Shown in pieces: positions 41,408 through 50,552 of a stretch of 64,000 bases of DNA. Position 1 is the first letter of the stretch, and each line of letters begins with the position of its first letter. The position numbers and the translations under genes were made by a program. The notes under the pieces were generated by a model, which was given only the letters and a program-made list of their open reading frames with translations, searched no databases and had not been told where the DNA came from. The DNA is from JAAUUE01 sp943370025 (GTDB lineage Bacteria > Cyanobacteriota > Cyanobacteriia > Cyanobacteriales > JAAUUE01): contig CALRPI020000015.1 in NCBI GenBank assembly GCA_943370025.1, positions 1-64,000 on the forward strand, read 5' to 3'.

Positions 41408-43645
41408 ATGTCTATAAATTCTCCAGAGAAAACTGCTAATTTAGATCCAGAGATTCTCCTCCATCGAATTACTCGCCGGATTCATCAAGCGATCGATCTG
41501 CAAAGCATTCTTGATACTACTGCCCGGGAAGTGCAGCAGTTTTTAGGCACAGACCGGATCAAAATCTATAAATTCCACCCCGATGGCAGTGGGCAGGTGA
41601 TTTCGGAGTATCTGGGGAGCGATCGCCGCTTACCCTCCCTCCATGGGCTGAACTTTCCGGCAGATGATATTCCCTCCGAATCTCGGCAGCTATATATTGA
41701 TTCTCAAATTCGGACGGTGGTAAATGTGGAGTTAGGATTGATTGGGCAGAGCCGGTTGCGGGATCAAGAAACTGGAGAAATTCTGCAAAAAGATTGGACA
41801 TTGCGACCTTTGCATCCCTGCCATCAGGAATATTTGACCGTGATGGGAGTAAAATCCTCCATGGGCGTACCAATTCTTCAACAAGGAGAACTCTGGGGCT
41901 TATTGGTTTCTCACCATGCCGAGACTAATATAGTCACGGAGTCGCACTTGCAGGGGATGCAATTAATTGTGGATCAACTGTCGATCGCTATTACCCAAGC
42001 TAGTCATTTAGCCAGAGCGCAGGAAAAAGCCAACCGAGAAGCTTGCATCAATCATATTTCTTGTCTGCTGCATAACTTAGACGAGCCAGACTTTGCCCAA
42101 GCCCTAGAAGAAAGTGTGGGTTCTTTTGGCGGTTCTGGGGGCAGATTGTTTTTCAAATCTCAGCTTTTGGGCGTACCTCAATCGGCAGAGCGGGAGCCTC
42201 AGGTCTTCACCGTAGGCACTCAGCCCCTCCTCCATGAGCGATCGCCCTCTGCCACTATCGAGGAATACCACGGCTGGGTGGAGCATTTTCAGTCAGGAGA
42301 GCATCAGATCTGGGCGATCAATGACCTCTATCAAGTGAGTAGCCTGCGCAATCTCCAGCCAACCTTCCGTGCCACCGCCATCAAGGGTTTGCTCATTATT
42401 CCCCTGATTGTCCGGCAGCAGATTATTGGTTATCTAAGCATCTTCCGGGATAGTTTTAATTCAGAAACTCTGTGGGCGGGAGAGTTTGACCCAGATACTC
42501 GGCAATCCTACCCTCGACAATCTTTTGATTTGTGGCGACAATCCCTAACTGGTTCAGTGAATCCTTGGCTAGAAGACGACCTATTATTAGCAACAGCCCT
42601 CGGACAGCAATTTTCCTTGGCGATCGAACAACACGAACTCTACCGCCAAGTTCAAGCCCTGAATACCAACCTAGAACACCAAGTCCAAGAACGGACTCTC
42701 CAACTCCAGCAAAGTAATACCCAACTGGCACAGGCAATTCAAGACCTACAGCAGGCACAAACTCAACTTGTGCAAACTGAAAAAATGTATAGCCTAGGGC
42801 AGCTAGTAGCTGGAGTTGCCCACGAAATCGATAACCCGATCAACTTTATTCACGGGAACCTGATTCATGTGGGGGAATACACCAAGGCTTTAATTAGCTT
42901 ACTGGAGTTATATCAAGTAGATAACGCCCAACCTAGTGAGCAGATCCGAGAAGCAGCTAGGGATTTAGATGTGGAGTTTCTGGTGGAAGACTTGCCTAAA
43001 ACCATCACTTCCATGAAGGCAGGAACGGAGCGGATTCGACAGATAGTAGCATCCCTGCGGAATTTCTCCCGCGTTGATCAATCAGAACTAAAAACCGTAG
43101 ACATCCACGAAGGTATTAATAGCACTTTAATGATTCTGCACCATCGACTCAAAGCCAAATCTGGACAACCCGGTATTGAGATTGTCAAGGAGTATGGCAC
43201 TCTTCCCTTGGTGGAATGCTATGCTGGTGCCCTTAATCAGGCGTTCATGAATTTATTGAGTAATGCGATTGACTCTTTAGAGTCACGCTCTGCGAACAAC
43301 GCTCTGGAGTCAAAGGATGGGGATAATCCTCTTGACATGGCTCTTCCAGCGCAACCATTTTCAAGAGCAAATCCACCCAAGATCATTATTGAAACTACCT
43401 TGATCACAAAAGATCAAGTGGTGGTCAAAATTGTCCATAATGGCTTAGGGATAACTCCAGAACAACAAGAGAACCTATTTGATCCTTTCCCTCCCGGAAA
43501 ACCAAGCAGAAAAAATAGCGGCTTGGGTTTATCTATTAGCTATCAAATTATTACTAATCAACATAGGGGGAAACTAGTTTGTTGTTCTGTCCCTGACCAA
43601 GCGGTAGAATTCACCATCACTCTGCCTTTGCGCCAATTGCCCTAA
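41408..43645 (+). CDS. Cyanobacteriochrome-like GAF histidine kinase with degenerate ATP site
   Basis: The 745-residue soluble protein has a first GAF domain (~15-200) with FPADDIPSESRQLYI and RPLHPCHQEYLTVMGVKSSM. Cys138-His139 sits at the position where phytochromes and cyanobacteriochromes attach bilin. A second GAF (~210-405), a coiled coil and a kinase core follow. The core has the H box GVAHEIDNP (His472) and N box NQAFMNLLSNAIDSLE. The G1 box reads HNGLG instead of DNGxG (His677), the F region FDPFPPGKPS replaces FFTTK, and KGTGLGL is RKNSGLGL. ATP binding is therefore doubtful, and it may be a light-sensing pseudokinase. Confidence 0.85.
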   Translation: MSINSPEKTANLDPEILLHRITRRIHQAIDLQSILDTTAREVQQFLGTDRIKIYKFHPDGSGQVISEYLGSDRRLPSLHGLNFPADDIPSESRQLYIDSQIRTVVNVELGLIGQSRLRDQETGEILQKDWTLRPLHPCHQEYLTVMGVKSSMGVPILQQGELWGLLVSHHAETNIVTESHLQGMQLIVDQLSIAITQASHLARAQEKANREACINHISCLLHNLDEPDFAQALEESVGSFGGSGGRLFFKSQLLGVPQSAEREPQVFTVGTQPLLHERSPSATIEEYHGWVEHFQSGEHQIWAINDLYQVSSLRNLQPTFRATAIKGLLIIPLIVRQQIIGYLSIFRDSFNSETLWAGEFDPDTRQSYPRQSFDLWRQSLTGSVNPWLEDDLLLATALGQQFSLAIEQHELYRQVQALNTNLEHQVQERTLQLQQSNTQLAQAIQDLQQAQTQLVQTEKMYSLGQLVAGVAHEIDNPINFIHGNLIHVGEYTKALISLLELYQVDNAQPSEQIREAARDLDVEFLVEDLPKTITSMKAGTERIRQIVASLRNFSRVDQSELKTVDIHEGINSTLMILHHRLKAKSGQPGIEIVKEYGTLPLVECYAGALNQAFMNLLSNAIDSLESRSANNALESKDGDNPLDMALPAQPFSRANPPKIIIETTLITKDQVVVKIVHNGLGITPEQQENLFDPFPPGKPSRKNSGLGLSISYQIITNQHRGKLVCCSVPDQAVEFTITLPLRQLP

Positions 43646-43686
43646 TCGATGCTCTGCGATCGCCCCTAACCCTAATTAAATAAATA

Positions 43687-44352
43687 ATGGCAGAATACCT
43701 AGACCTTGCGCCCTTTATTGACCATGCCTTGTTGGATCCCTGTGCTACCCCAGAAATGGTGATTCAGTACTGCGAAGAAGCCGATCGCTACAACTTTGCG
43801 GCGGTGTGTATCTATCCCAGTGCTGTCCGTCAGGCAGCAGAATTACTCCATAACCGCAAACCTAAGGTCTGCACTGTCATCGGCTTCCCCACGGGAGCCA
43901 CCACCCCCGGCACCAAACTCTACGAAGCCCAAGAAGCGGTGGAGCATGGAGCGGAGGAATTAGATGTGGTGCTAAATTTGGGTTTGCTGAAGGCGGGGCG
44001 AAAAGAAGAAGTGTATCGAGAGATTGCTGAGATTTGTGAGGCGGTCGATCGACCTGTGAAAGCCATTTTGGAAACCAATATTCTCACTCCAGCAGAAATT
44101 CGTCTCGGTGCCGCAATTTGCTTAGATGCCGGGGTCGCCTTCCTGAAAACTAGCACTGGCTGGCGGGGAGGAGCTACGGTGGAGGATGTGCGCCTATTGA
44201 GAGAAATTACCGGAGGGTCTGTGGGTATCAAAGCCTCTGGAGGAATTAGAACCTACGAACAGGCGGTGGAACTAATCCACGCCGGAGCTACCCGATTAGG
44301 CACTTCCCGTGGAGTCAACCTCATGGAACAACTAAAAGAATTAGCTTCTTAG
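43687..44352 (+). CDS. deoC: Deoxyribose-phosphate aldolase
   Basis: DeoC splits 2-deoxyribose 5-phosphate into glyceraldehyde 3-phosphate and acetaldehyde in the cytoplasm. The 221-residue TIM barrel has the Schiff-base lysine in FLKTSTGWRGGATVEDV and the second lysine in GIKASGGIRTYEQA, with KVCTVIGFPTGATT near the start. All catalytic residues seem present and length is normal. The stop TAG at 44350-44352 takes its last two bases from a family A repeat that begins at 44351. Confidence 0.96.
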   Translation: MAEYLDLAPFIDHALLDPCATPEMVIQYCEEADRYNFAAVCIYPSAVRQAAELLHNRKPKVCTVIGFPTGATTPGTKLYEAQEAVEHGAEELDVVLNLGLLKAGRKEEVYREIAEICEAVDRPVKAILETNILTPAEIRLGAAICLDAGVAFLKTSTGWRGGATVEDVRLLREITGGSVGIKASGGIRTYEQAVELIHAGATRLGTSRGVNLMEQLKELAS

Positions 44353-44432
44353 AGGCTATTTATAAAGTCTGATTTTGCGCCCCCGGCGGGGGCACAAAAT
44401 CAGACCTTCTAGCCACTTTATAAATGACCTCT
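44351..44432. repeat. Palindromic repeat, family A, copy 1
   Basis: The 82-base element has termini AGAGGCTATTTATAAAGT and ACTTTATAAATGACCTCT. An inner stem is GTCTGATTTTGCGCCCCC/GGGGGCACAAAATCAGAC, tipped GGC. It abuts deoC, so the element forms part of the stop codon. Near-identical copies are at 59238-59320 and 62422-62503, with a degraded one at 40942-41009. Confidence 0.85.
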
Positions 44433-44455
44433 TAGCCTAAACCTCATGTAATCTC

Positions 44456-45424
44456 ATGACGATCGCCTTAACCTCGGAGCAGATTATTACTACCCAAATT
44501 CGTGAACAAGCTGTTCTACTTGGGTTTCACAAAGTCGGTATTGCGGCGATCGATGTAGAAGATGGAGCCGAGGGGCATTTACAATCTTGGTTGGCACAAG
44601 GTTATCATGCAGATTTGGAGTGGATGACGAAACCCCAACGCCAAGATGTGAAGTTACTGATGCCGGAGGTGCGATCGATCGTCAGCCTTGCCCTCAACTA
44701 CTACACACCGCACCAACATGCAACCGACCCGAAAATTGCCAAAATCTCTCGCTACGCTTGGGGTCGGGATTACCACAAGGTGATGAAAAAAAAGCTTAAG
44801 GCATTATCTCAATGGCTAGAGGCACAACATCCAGAGATCAAAACCCGCTACTACGTGGACACTGCCCCGATCCAAGATAAGGTCTGGGCTGAGCGGGCGG
44901 GGCTGGGGTGGATTGCCAAAAATGGGAACTTAATTACTAAAGATTATGGCAGTTGGGTCTTCTTGGCAGAGATTTTAACTAACCTAGATTTAACCCCAGA
45001 CCATCCCCATACCCAGCATTGTGGTAGTTGTACTCGCTGTCTGGAGGCTTGCCCAACACAGGCGATCGTCCAACCTTTTGTGGTGGATGCTAATAAATGT
45101 ATCGCGTACCATACGATCGAGAACCGTAACCCGGAGTTACCGCCGGATATTGCCCCAAAGCTAGGTGGCTGGGTGGCTGGTTGTGATATTTGTCAAGATG
45201 TTTGTCCTTGGAACCAGCGCTTTGCCCAAGTAACAGATGTGGCAGATTTCCAGCCATTTCCAGAAAATCTTGCCCCCTCGCTGGAGGAGTTGGCAACCAT
45301 CAGTGATGCAGAATGGGATCAACGCTTCATCGGTTCTGCCCTCCGCCGCATCAAACCCCCTATGCTCCGCCGTAATGCCCAAGCCAACTTATCCAATGCC
45401 AACGACAGCATAACAGCAGTCTGA
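44456..45424 (+). CDS. queG: Epoxyqueuosine reductase
   Basis: QueG reduces epoxyqueuosine to queuosine in the tRNA wobble position, using cobalamin and two [4Fe-4S] clusters. The 322-residue protein has an N-terminal VGIAAIDVEDGAEGHLQSWL region, then HADLEWM and VDTAPIQDKVWAERAGLGWI (the Asp-containing catalytic region). Two ferredoxin-type clusters, HCGSCTRCLEACPTQAI and GCDICQDVCPWN, follow. It is somewhat shorter than forms with a C-terminal HEAT-like tail. It is a single gene after deoC, with a family A repeat between. Confidence 0.95.
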   Translation: MTIALTSEQIITTQIREQAVLLGFHKVGIAAIDVEDGAEGHLQSWLAQGYHADLEWMTKPQRQDVKLLMPEVRSIVSLALNYYTPHQHATDPKIAKISRYAWGRDYHKVMKKKLKALSQWLEAQHPEIKTRYYVDTAPIQDKVWAERAGLGWIAKNGNLITKDYGSWVFLAEILTNLDLTPDHPHTQHCGSCTRCLEACPTQAIVQPFVVDANKCIAYHTIENRNPELPPDIAPKLGGWVAGCDICQDVCPWNQRFAQVTDVADFQPFPENLAPSLEELATISDAEWDQRFIGSALRRIKPPMLRRNAQANLSNANDSITAV

Positions 45425-45575
45425 ATTTGGAATTGCTGAACGGCAATTCTTATTTTAGGGTGTATGTACTAGAAATCGGGATTGAAATGGCTTTTTTGTC
45501 TGGGTTGCTAAACGATATAATCAGGCTTCCAGCTTCTCTCGATCAGGCATTATTTCCATAAATTTCCATAATAAA

Positions 45576-45652
45576 CATCTTATAAGTGGGGGGTGCGAAG
45601 CCCTCTACTTATTCCCCAAAAAAGGAAACTGTGTTTCCTTAGAAGAATTGCT
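45576..45652. repeat. Palindromic repeat, family H, copy 3
   Basis: It reads CATCTTATAAGTGGGGGGTG, then CGAAGCCCTCTACTTATTCC, then CCAAAAAAGGAAACTGTGTT, and ends TCCTTAGAAGAATTG. It is the reverse complement of the element at 34228-34310. It fills the middle of the 300-base gap before the glycerate kinase gene; the rest is unremarkable. Confidence 0.65.
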
Positions 45653-45724
45653 AAGCTACGATCGCCCTCTACCAAATTGCTACAATATAACTAACCAAAA
45701 CTATCTGAAGTATCTGCGATCGCC

Positions 45725-46735
45725 ATGCCCCCCCTAGAAACAGAACATCATTCAATACTGGAATCTAAACTAGAGGAAATTTTAGAATACCTACGCAGTC
45801 GGGGAAAAGTTGATCAGGCTGAAGATATTTACCTGCCTTTGGTGGAGCAAATAATTACTTGGAAACAGGAGATCGATCGCCCTTTGATTCAAGGGATTGT
45901 CGGCGGTCAAGGTACTGGGAAAACTACCCTTTGTCGACTGCTCCAGAAGATATTAGAAATTGCTGGCTATGCTGTAGCGAGTTTGTCCCTTGATGATTTG
46001 TATAAAACCTATGCTGAGAGACAGGAATTACAAATCCAAGAGCCTAGATTACGCTGGCGGGGACCACCGGGAACCCATGATATTCAGTTGGGGTTGGATA
46101 TTTTAGAGCAAGTTCGCACTTCGACTTCGCTCAGTGAACGTTCTCATAATTTGCTCAGTGAACGTTCTTCTAATTCACCGCAAACAATTGCCTTGCCTCG
46201 GTTTGATAAATCTCTTTGGGATGGGATGGGCGATCGCACAACTCCCGAACTTGTGAAGATGCCCGATATTCTGCTCTTTGAAGGTTGGTTTGTGGGGGTT
46301 TTGCCCATAATTGGTCTAGAAAATGTTTCCCCTTTCACTAACTATATTAATCAGCAACTTCATGCCTATTTACCCCTCTGGGAAAAGCTAGATAAATTAA
46401 TTCTTCTTTATCCAGAAGACTATCGATTTTGCTTGCAATGGCGACTCCAAGCAGAGCAAGAAATGATTGCTAGTAATCAATCCAGTAATCAATCCATCAA
46501 TAACAATCAAGATGAAAGTGCTGGAGAAAATCATCAAAGAAATGGCATGACCTCAGCAGAAATCACTAACTTTGTCGAGTATTTCTGGGAGGCATTACCC
46601 CCGGAATTATTTATCTCCCCCTTGACTCAACCCCCAACCTCGGTAGATTTAGTTATCCCTCTCAACGCAGATCATCGCTTTGGGCAGCCATACTCGCCAA
46701 CTCTCGACAATTCGTTGGCAGTGCGTAAGTTCTAA
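45725..46735 (+). CDS. D-glycerate 3-kinase (GLYK type)
   Basis: The 336-residue cytoplasmic kinase phosphorylates glycerate to 3-phosphoglycerate, the last step of photorespiration. The P-loop is GIVGGQGTGKTTLCRLL (near residue 60). SLSLDDLYKTYAERQ, RLRWRGPPGTHDIQLGL and DILLFEGWFVGVLPI follow, all typical of the plant/cyanobacterial family. The end, GMTSAEITNFVEYFWEALPP, is also typical. Between residues ~135 and 150 is an odd low-complexity insertion, SLSERSHNLLSERSS, coded by a DNA direct repeat. The start ATG overlaps a CGATCGCC site. Confidence 0.88.
   Translation: MPPLETEHHSILESKLEEILEYLRSRGKVDQAEDIYLPLVEQIITWKQEIDRPLIQGIVGGQGTGKTTLCRLLQKILEIAGYAVASLSLDDLYKTYAERQELQIQEPRLRWRGPPGTHDIQLGLDILEQVRTSTSLSERSHNLLSERSSNSPQTIALPRFDKSLWDGMGDRTTPELVKMPDILLFEGWFVGVLPIIGLENVSPFTNYINQQLHAYLPLWEKLDKLILLYPEDYRFCLQWRLQAEQEMIASNQSSNQSINNNQDESAGENHQRNGMTSAEITNFVEYFWEALPPELFISPLTQPPTSVDLVIPLNADHRFGQPYSPTLDNSLAVRKF
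46129..46168 (+). repeat. Direct repeat inside the glycerate kinase gene
   Basis: GCTCAGTGAACGTTCT occurs at 46129-46144 and again at 46153-46168, 24 bases apart and in frame. It encodes LSERSHNLLSERS. The preceding ACTTCGACTTC makes it look like a piece of a TTCGCTCAGT-type dispersed repeat that has entered the gene without a frameshift. Confidence 0.7.
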
Positions 46736-46880
46736 ATTTGGCAGGTTGTGTCGGGCGGTAAGAATATTGAGATTGCAGAGCCTAATCTGGCGATCGATCC
46801 GGAGAATTTGCATTTTGCCAGAAAAAATGTATCATTTGACAGGAGCGAAACAGTCCACCCTTGAAATTTTCTAATTGTTA

Positions 46881-48890
46881 ATGTTATCTCTTTTCCTAAC
46901 TTCCGTTCCCCCTCAACCTGTTACTGACCCCATTCCAGTAGTCTCATCTGTTGTAGATGGCTCTATTGCTATTTCGCAAAATGACCTTATTACTATCCCT
47001 CAGGTAGCTCAGGTTAGTTCTTCAGAGAGTCTCCTCACAACCGCCGCTCCTCTTCCTGTAACTTTGGGGAATATCTCAGTTGAGACTACTAATCTGTCTA
47101 ATCTCGAAGGTTTCCCTCCTAATCTCTCCCCCAACTATTCAGTTACAGCCTCTTCACCAGCATCATTACCAGTGTCGCCCACGGCGGCAAGGAGTGCTGC
47201 CCCCACCACTGCCCCAACTCCAATTTTTGCCCAAAATCCAGCCCAAAGTTCTGCACCATTAAATAATCCCCTCCCACCCTTATCACCATTGCCGCCATTG
47301 TCACCTGTGACTCCTTTACCACCTCTGATTCCCCCCAGAGTGGTGACCCAGCAGCATGAAGTTAGACCTTTACCGGGGCAACTCAATCAAGTGCCAGTCC
47401 TGAATAGCAATAGTCCAGAGGTGGTGTTTGGCGACGGGATTTTGTTATCTACTTTTCCGCCAGTGGGCAAGCGATCGTCCCAGGCACACCTGAACCTAAC
47501 CCTAGAAGGGCGGTTTGATGTTTTTGTCCACCATATTGCCCGGACTGCTAACCAAGAATTTGCCCGTCCCCTCTACTTAGGCGTGCTTCTGTACAATCCC
47601 GGTACTAGGGTGGTGGTGGTTGATGTGATGCAAGCAGCGGCTTATTTTACCAATCCTGATGCTCCTTTTATTCAACTACCAGACTACATAGATAATTTTT
47701 CTGGGAATTTCTATTCTGGTCCCGGCTCTAGATTGTCCACCGATATTCTTCGGGGGGTGCATCAACAGAGATTCCCCAACCAGATCATTCTGTTTCCGGG
47801 GGAGAGCCGGATGTTGATGAATGAACCAATTTTAATTGGTAGTGCTGTCTCTGGGTTGATGCGGTTGCGGAGCAATGGTCCGGTTTATGTGGCGAGTCTT
47901 TCGATGCTCGCGCCCATAGTACCGCCGCCGCCAGAGCTGCCGCCAGAGCCGCCACCATCTCAGCCAGTGGCTAGTGCTGGCAATGGGCTACCCAGAATAG
48001 CCCCTAGTCCTAGTCCTGCTCCCCCTCGTCGCCCGGAGTATCGATCGCCGATCATTTCTGAATGGGAAGACCTGGTTCGTAACGGCAGCCTTGCAGCTCC
48101 TAGGGATACTCCTCCCACATCTCCTAATCGACCAGTGGATCAGGTGATCTACGGGCGAGTATCTGGGGTGGCGATCGGGAATCTCTGGCAGGGACAATTG
48201 GTAGACCCTTCTCGGCAGGATTTGAGTATTCCTGAGCGGGGGGGTGCTATTTCCTATGTGATTAATACCCTGAACCGGGGGACTTTTGGCACCAGACAGG
48301 ATCAAAGTGCGCCGATCGTGGCGCGTTATCCAGATACTGCTTATCGGGCAAATGGCAACTACGGGATTCAGTATAGTTTGACTCTGCCTCTCTACAATGG
48401 AACGAGTCAATTGCAAGCGGTGTCGATCGCGCTGCAAACTCCCCTGAAGCGGGATGACAGTAGCCAAGGTTTGCAATTTCTGGACCCCCCGCCGAATAAT
48501 GATGCGGTTGATGTATTTTTCCGGGGCACAGTCCAGATTGCCTACCAAGATGATTTTGGGTTGCCTCGGACTAGAGCAGTTCATGTGATCCAGCGCCGGG
48601 GGCAGCAGGGAGAGCCGTTGGTTGCCCTAAGGATGCCGCCGGGTAATCGCCGTCTGGTGACGGTGGATCTGATCTATCCTCCTGATGCCACACCGCCCCA
48701 AGTTCTCACGATCAGAACCACTAATCCAGAAACTACTTTCACCAATGAACCTGAATTAGAACCTAAGGTAGCGATCGATGATTCTATAAATAATGAAAAT
48801 GCCGAGAGTTTAAGCTCTAGCCCACCAGAGGAAATGCAGCAAGTATTGGTGGCTAATCAAGGGGTTAATCAGCAAATCAATTTAAGATGA
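46881..48890 (+). CDS. DUF3370 domain protein
   Basis: The ~669-residue protein starts with a short hydrophobic segment (LSLFLTSVPP) and a long Pro/Ser/Ala-rich stretch. The cyanobacterial DUF3370 domain begins at EVRPLPGQLNQVPVLNSNSP (near residue 165), with FDVFVHHIARTANQEFARPL, LFPGESRMLMNEPILIGSAV and NTLNRGTFGTRQDQSAPIV. A second Pro-rich linker (PPPELPPEPPPSQPV) divides it. It is probably exported to the envelope; the function is unknown. The ATG at 46881 is preferred; a TTG lies two codons upstream. Confidence 0.85.
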   Translation: MLSLFLTSVPPQPVTDPIPVVSSVVDGSIAISQNDLITIPQVAQVSSSESLLTTAAPLPVTLGNISVETTNLSNLEGFPPNLSPNYSVTASSPASLPVSPTAARSAAPTTAPTPIFAQNPAQSSAPLNNPLPPLSPLPPLSPVTPLPPLIPPRVVTQQHEVRPLPGQLNQVPVLNSNSPEVVFGDGILLSTFPPVGKRSSQAHLNLTLEGRFDVFVHHIARTANQEFARPLYLGVLLYNPGTRVVVVDVMQAAAYFTNPDAPFIQLPDYIDNFSGNFYSGPGSRLSTDILRGVHQQRFPNQIILFPGESRMLMNEPILIGSAVSGLMRLRSNGPVYVASLSMLAPIVPPPPELPPEPPPSQPVASAGNGLPRIAPSPSPAPPRRPEYRSPIISEWEDLVRNGSLAAPRDTPPTSPNRPVDQVIYGRVSGVAIGNLWQGQLVDPSRQDLSIPERGGAISYVINTLNRGTFGTRQDQSAPIVARYPDTAYRANGNYGIQYSLTLPLYNGTSQLQAVSIALQTPLKRDDSSQGLQFLDPPPNNDAVDVFFRGTVQIAYQDDFGLPRTRAVHVIQRRGQQGEPLVALRMPPGNRRLVTVDLIYPPDATPPQVLTIRTTNPETTFTNEPELEPKVAIDDSINNENAESLSSSPPEEMQQVLVANQGVNQQINLR

Positions 48891-48906
48891 TTGATAAAGA
48901 TTGAGA

Positions 48907-49197
48907 TTACGCGACACGGATAGCGTCCTTGATTACGCTAGGTTTAATTTGAGACTTGATCGATCGCCATGTTGCCAGATCAACTTTCATTTTTAATGTA
49001 TCTTCTAAGAAAATTTTCAAATCCATATATTTGTCAAAGGTTGGAGTCCCGGCAAACTCTACTACAAAGTCAATATCGCTATTTTCTGTGGCTTTGTTTC
49101 TGGCGACAGAACCGAAGATGGAGAGGGATTTCACATCAAAGGATTTGATCTAATTATGGTGTTTATCTAGGATGGCAAGTGCTTGCTCTAGTTGCAT
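48907..49197 (-). pseudogene. MNT nucleotidyltransferase gene with an in-frame stop
   Basis: Read from ATG 49197 the frame gives QLEQALAILDKHHN, then a TAG at 49150-49152. It continues unbroken with IKSFDVKSLSIFGSVARNKA, NSDIDFVVEFAGT (GS turn plus DxD) and MKVDLATWRSIK to the stop. The pre-stop part is the normal start of such MNT proteins, so the gene appears to carry a nonsense mutation. A GTG at 49134 could still start a 75-residue product holding all catalytic residues. No HEPN partner is adjacent. Confidence 0.7.
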
Positions 49198-49221
49198 AAG
49201 TTTTTCCTCGATCGACTTTTT

Positions 49222-50520
49222 CTATTCTATGGGCAAATCCCGCAGGAAATAAAAGCGATCGCTCTTCTTCCCATTTTCTTCAACTCTCCCCAAATATCCC
49301 GCCAAGGGCGAAGACAACTCAATTAAAATCTCATAAAGTTCATTATTATTTAATGGTTTTGGATATTCTGAACTATCATATACTCCTGAAAGATAATCAA
49401 TTCCAACCTGTTTGTTAGCTTTCTTTATCAGACTAATAATGTGTGATCGCAACTTGATTTCACTTTTTACTTCATTAATATATTCCCCAATGTCCTCATC
49501 ACTTTGCCCTGCCACTAGATAATCTCTAAGTTTAATCAAATTCACTGAACCTGAATACTGAGCCTTAAGCTCAACTAGTTTTTGTAGCGTATTAGAGTTG
49601 ATAATTGCCATGCCGTGTACCTCTGCTGCCTCGTTCAGTTGATTTGTTGCTTCCCCTGCTGCAATAATTAATTTGGCAGCTTTCGGAAAGAGTTCTCTTT
49701 CTCTTAAAGTCCCTAAATTGAGAAGTTGTACAGCCGTGAGATTAGGAACTTTTTTGCCTGCCTTACATTCGCCAAATAAAGCATAAGGCTCTAAGCATAG
49801 CAAGTCTAGTCCACCAGCCCCACCTTTATGCTCATAATCAACTTTAAAACCTAAAAACTCTAAGCTTTTCTTGACAATATTTTCAAAGTCTGTGCCAGCC
49901 TGATAATTGGTTTTCCCCTCATCTTCTTCAATACTGCGATCACCCAAAGTAGATATTGTTTTAATCCAATCCAATTTTTGTTTTAATAACATTTTATGAT
50001 CAGTTTCTACTGCTTTTAGTATTCTTTCTATTTGGATATCTAGTGGCTCTGACAGTTCTATATTTTCTAGGTAACGTTTGCGTGTAGTAAAGGTTTGATC
50101 ACTCAAAACTGGAGAATCATCAGAAAAGTAGAAGGTTTTGGGTAATGGAAGAAATTGCCCTTCAGGATTTATGGAGATTTCTATAGGTTGAGGTAATAAA
50201 TAAACTCTTAGATATGCAAGGAATATATGCCCTCTTTCGCTAAAGATTTTACGAAGTTCTTCTATCGATAGATTAAGTAACTCAGCTAAGATATCCACAG
50301 ATTGTGACTCGTATAAATTTTGACAAAGTTCGCATCTTGCCCAAGCTCTAATCAAAACTTTCTCTGAGGTGGATTGTTCTGGTTGGTCTGGATAAAGGGC
50401 AAACTGTTGCCCAAAACGCATAAATCTGGGCGGCATGATTGTGAGCGATCGCCCCTCAATCAATGCCTCTTCTTCTTGACTAGATAATCTAAATGCGACA
50501 CTAATACTGGCTGTTGTCAT
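49222..50520 (-). CDS. PD-(D/E)xK nuclease-like protein, third gene of a defence-like operon
   Basis: The 432-residue protein has an N-terminal region (SLTIMPPRFMRFGQQFALYP, ~1-130) that I cannot name. A restriction-endonuclease-like domain follows (~205-315). It has GTDFENIVKKSLEFLGF (Glu213), then GGAGGLDLLCLEP (Asp239) and FGECKAGK (Glu251, Lys253), with Gln265 after it. This is the Mrr-like PD-(D/E)xK arrangement, so DNA cleavage is likely. It lies 32 bases downstream of the ATPase gene on the same strand, and the base composition is A/T-richer than the housekeeping genes nearby. The specific family is not recognised. Confidence 0.78.
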   Translation of the reverse strand: MTTASISVAFRLSSQEEEALIEGRSLTIMPPRFMRFGQQFALYPDQPEQSTSEKVLIRAWARCELCQNLYESQSVDILAELLNLSIEELRKIFSERGHIFLAYLRVYLLPQPIEISINPEGQFLPLPKTFYFSDDSPVLSDQTFTTRKRYLENIELSEPLDIQIERILKAVETDHKMLLKQKLDWIKTISTLGDRSIEEDEGKTNYQAGTDFENIVKKSLEFLGFKVDYEHKGGAGGLDLLCLEPYALFGECKAGKKVPNLTAVQLLNLGTLRERELFPKAAKLIIAAGEATNQLNEAAEVHGMAIINSNTLQKLVELKAQYSGSVNLIKLRDYLVAGQSDEDIGEYINEVKSEIKLRSHIISLIKKANKQVGIDYLSGVYDSSEYPKPLNNNELYEILIELSSPLAGYLGRVEENGKKSDRFYFLRDLPIE

Positions 50521-50552
50521 AAAATATCCTAGACAAATTCCTGCTAAATTTT

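Noticed and set aside
46743..46860. Coding-like frame (SGGKNIEIAEPNLAIDPENL) between glycerate kinase and DUF3370.
   Set aside because: No start codon and no recognisable family. Only about 38 residues; it could be the tail of a lost gene.
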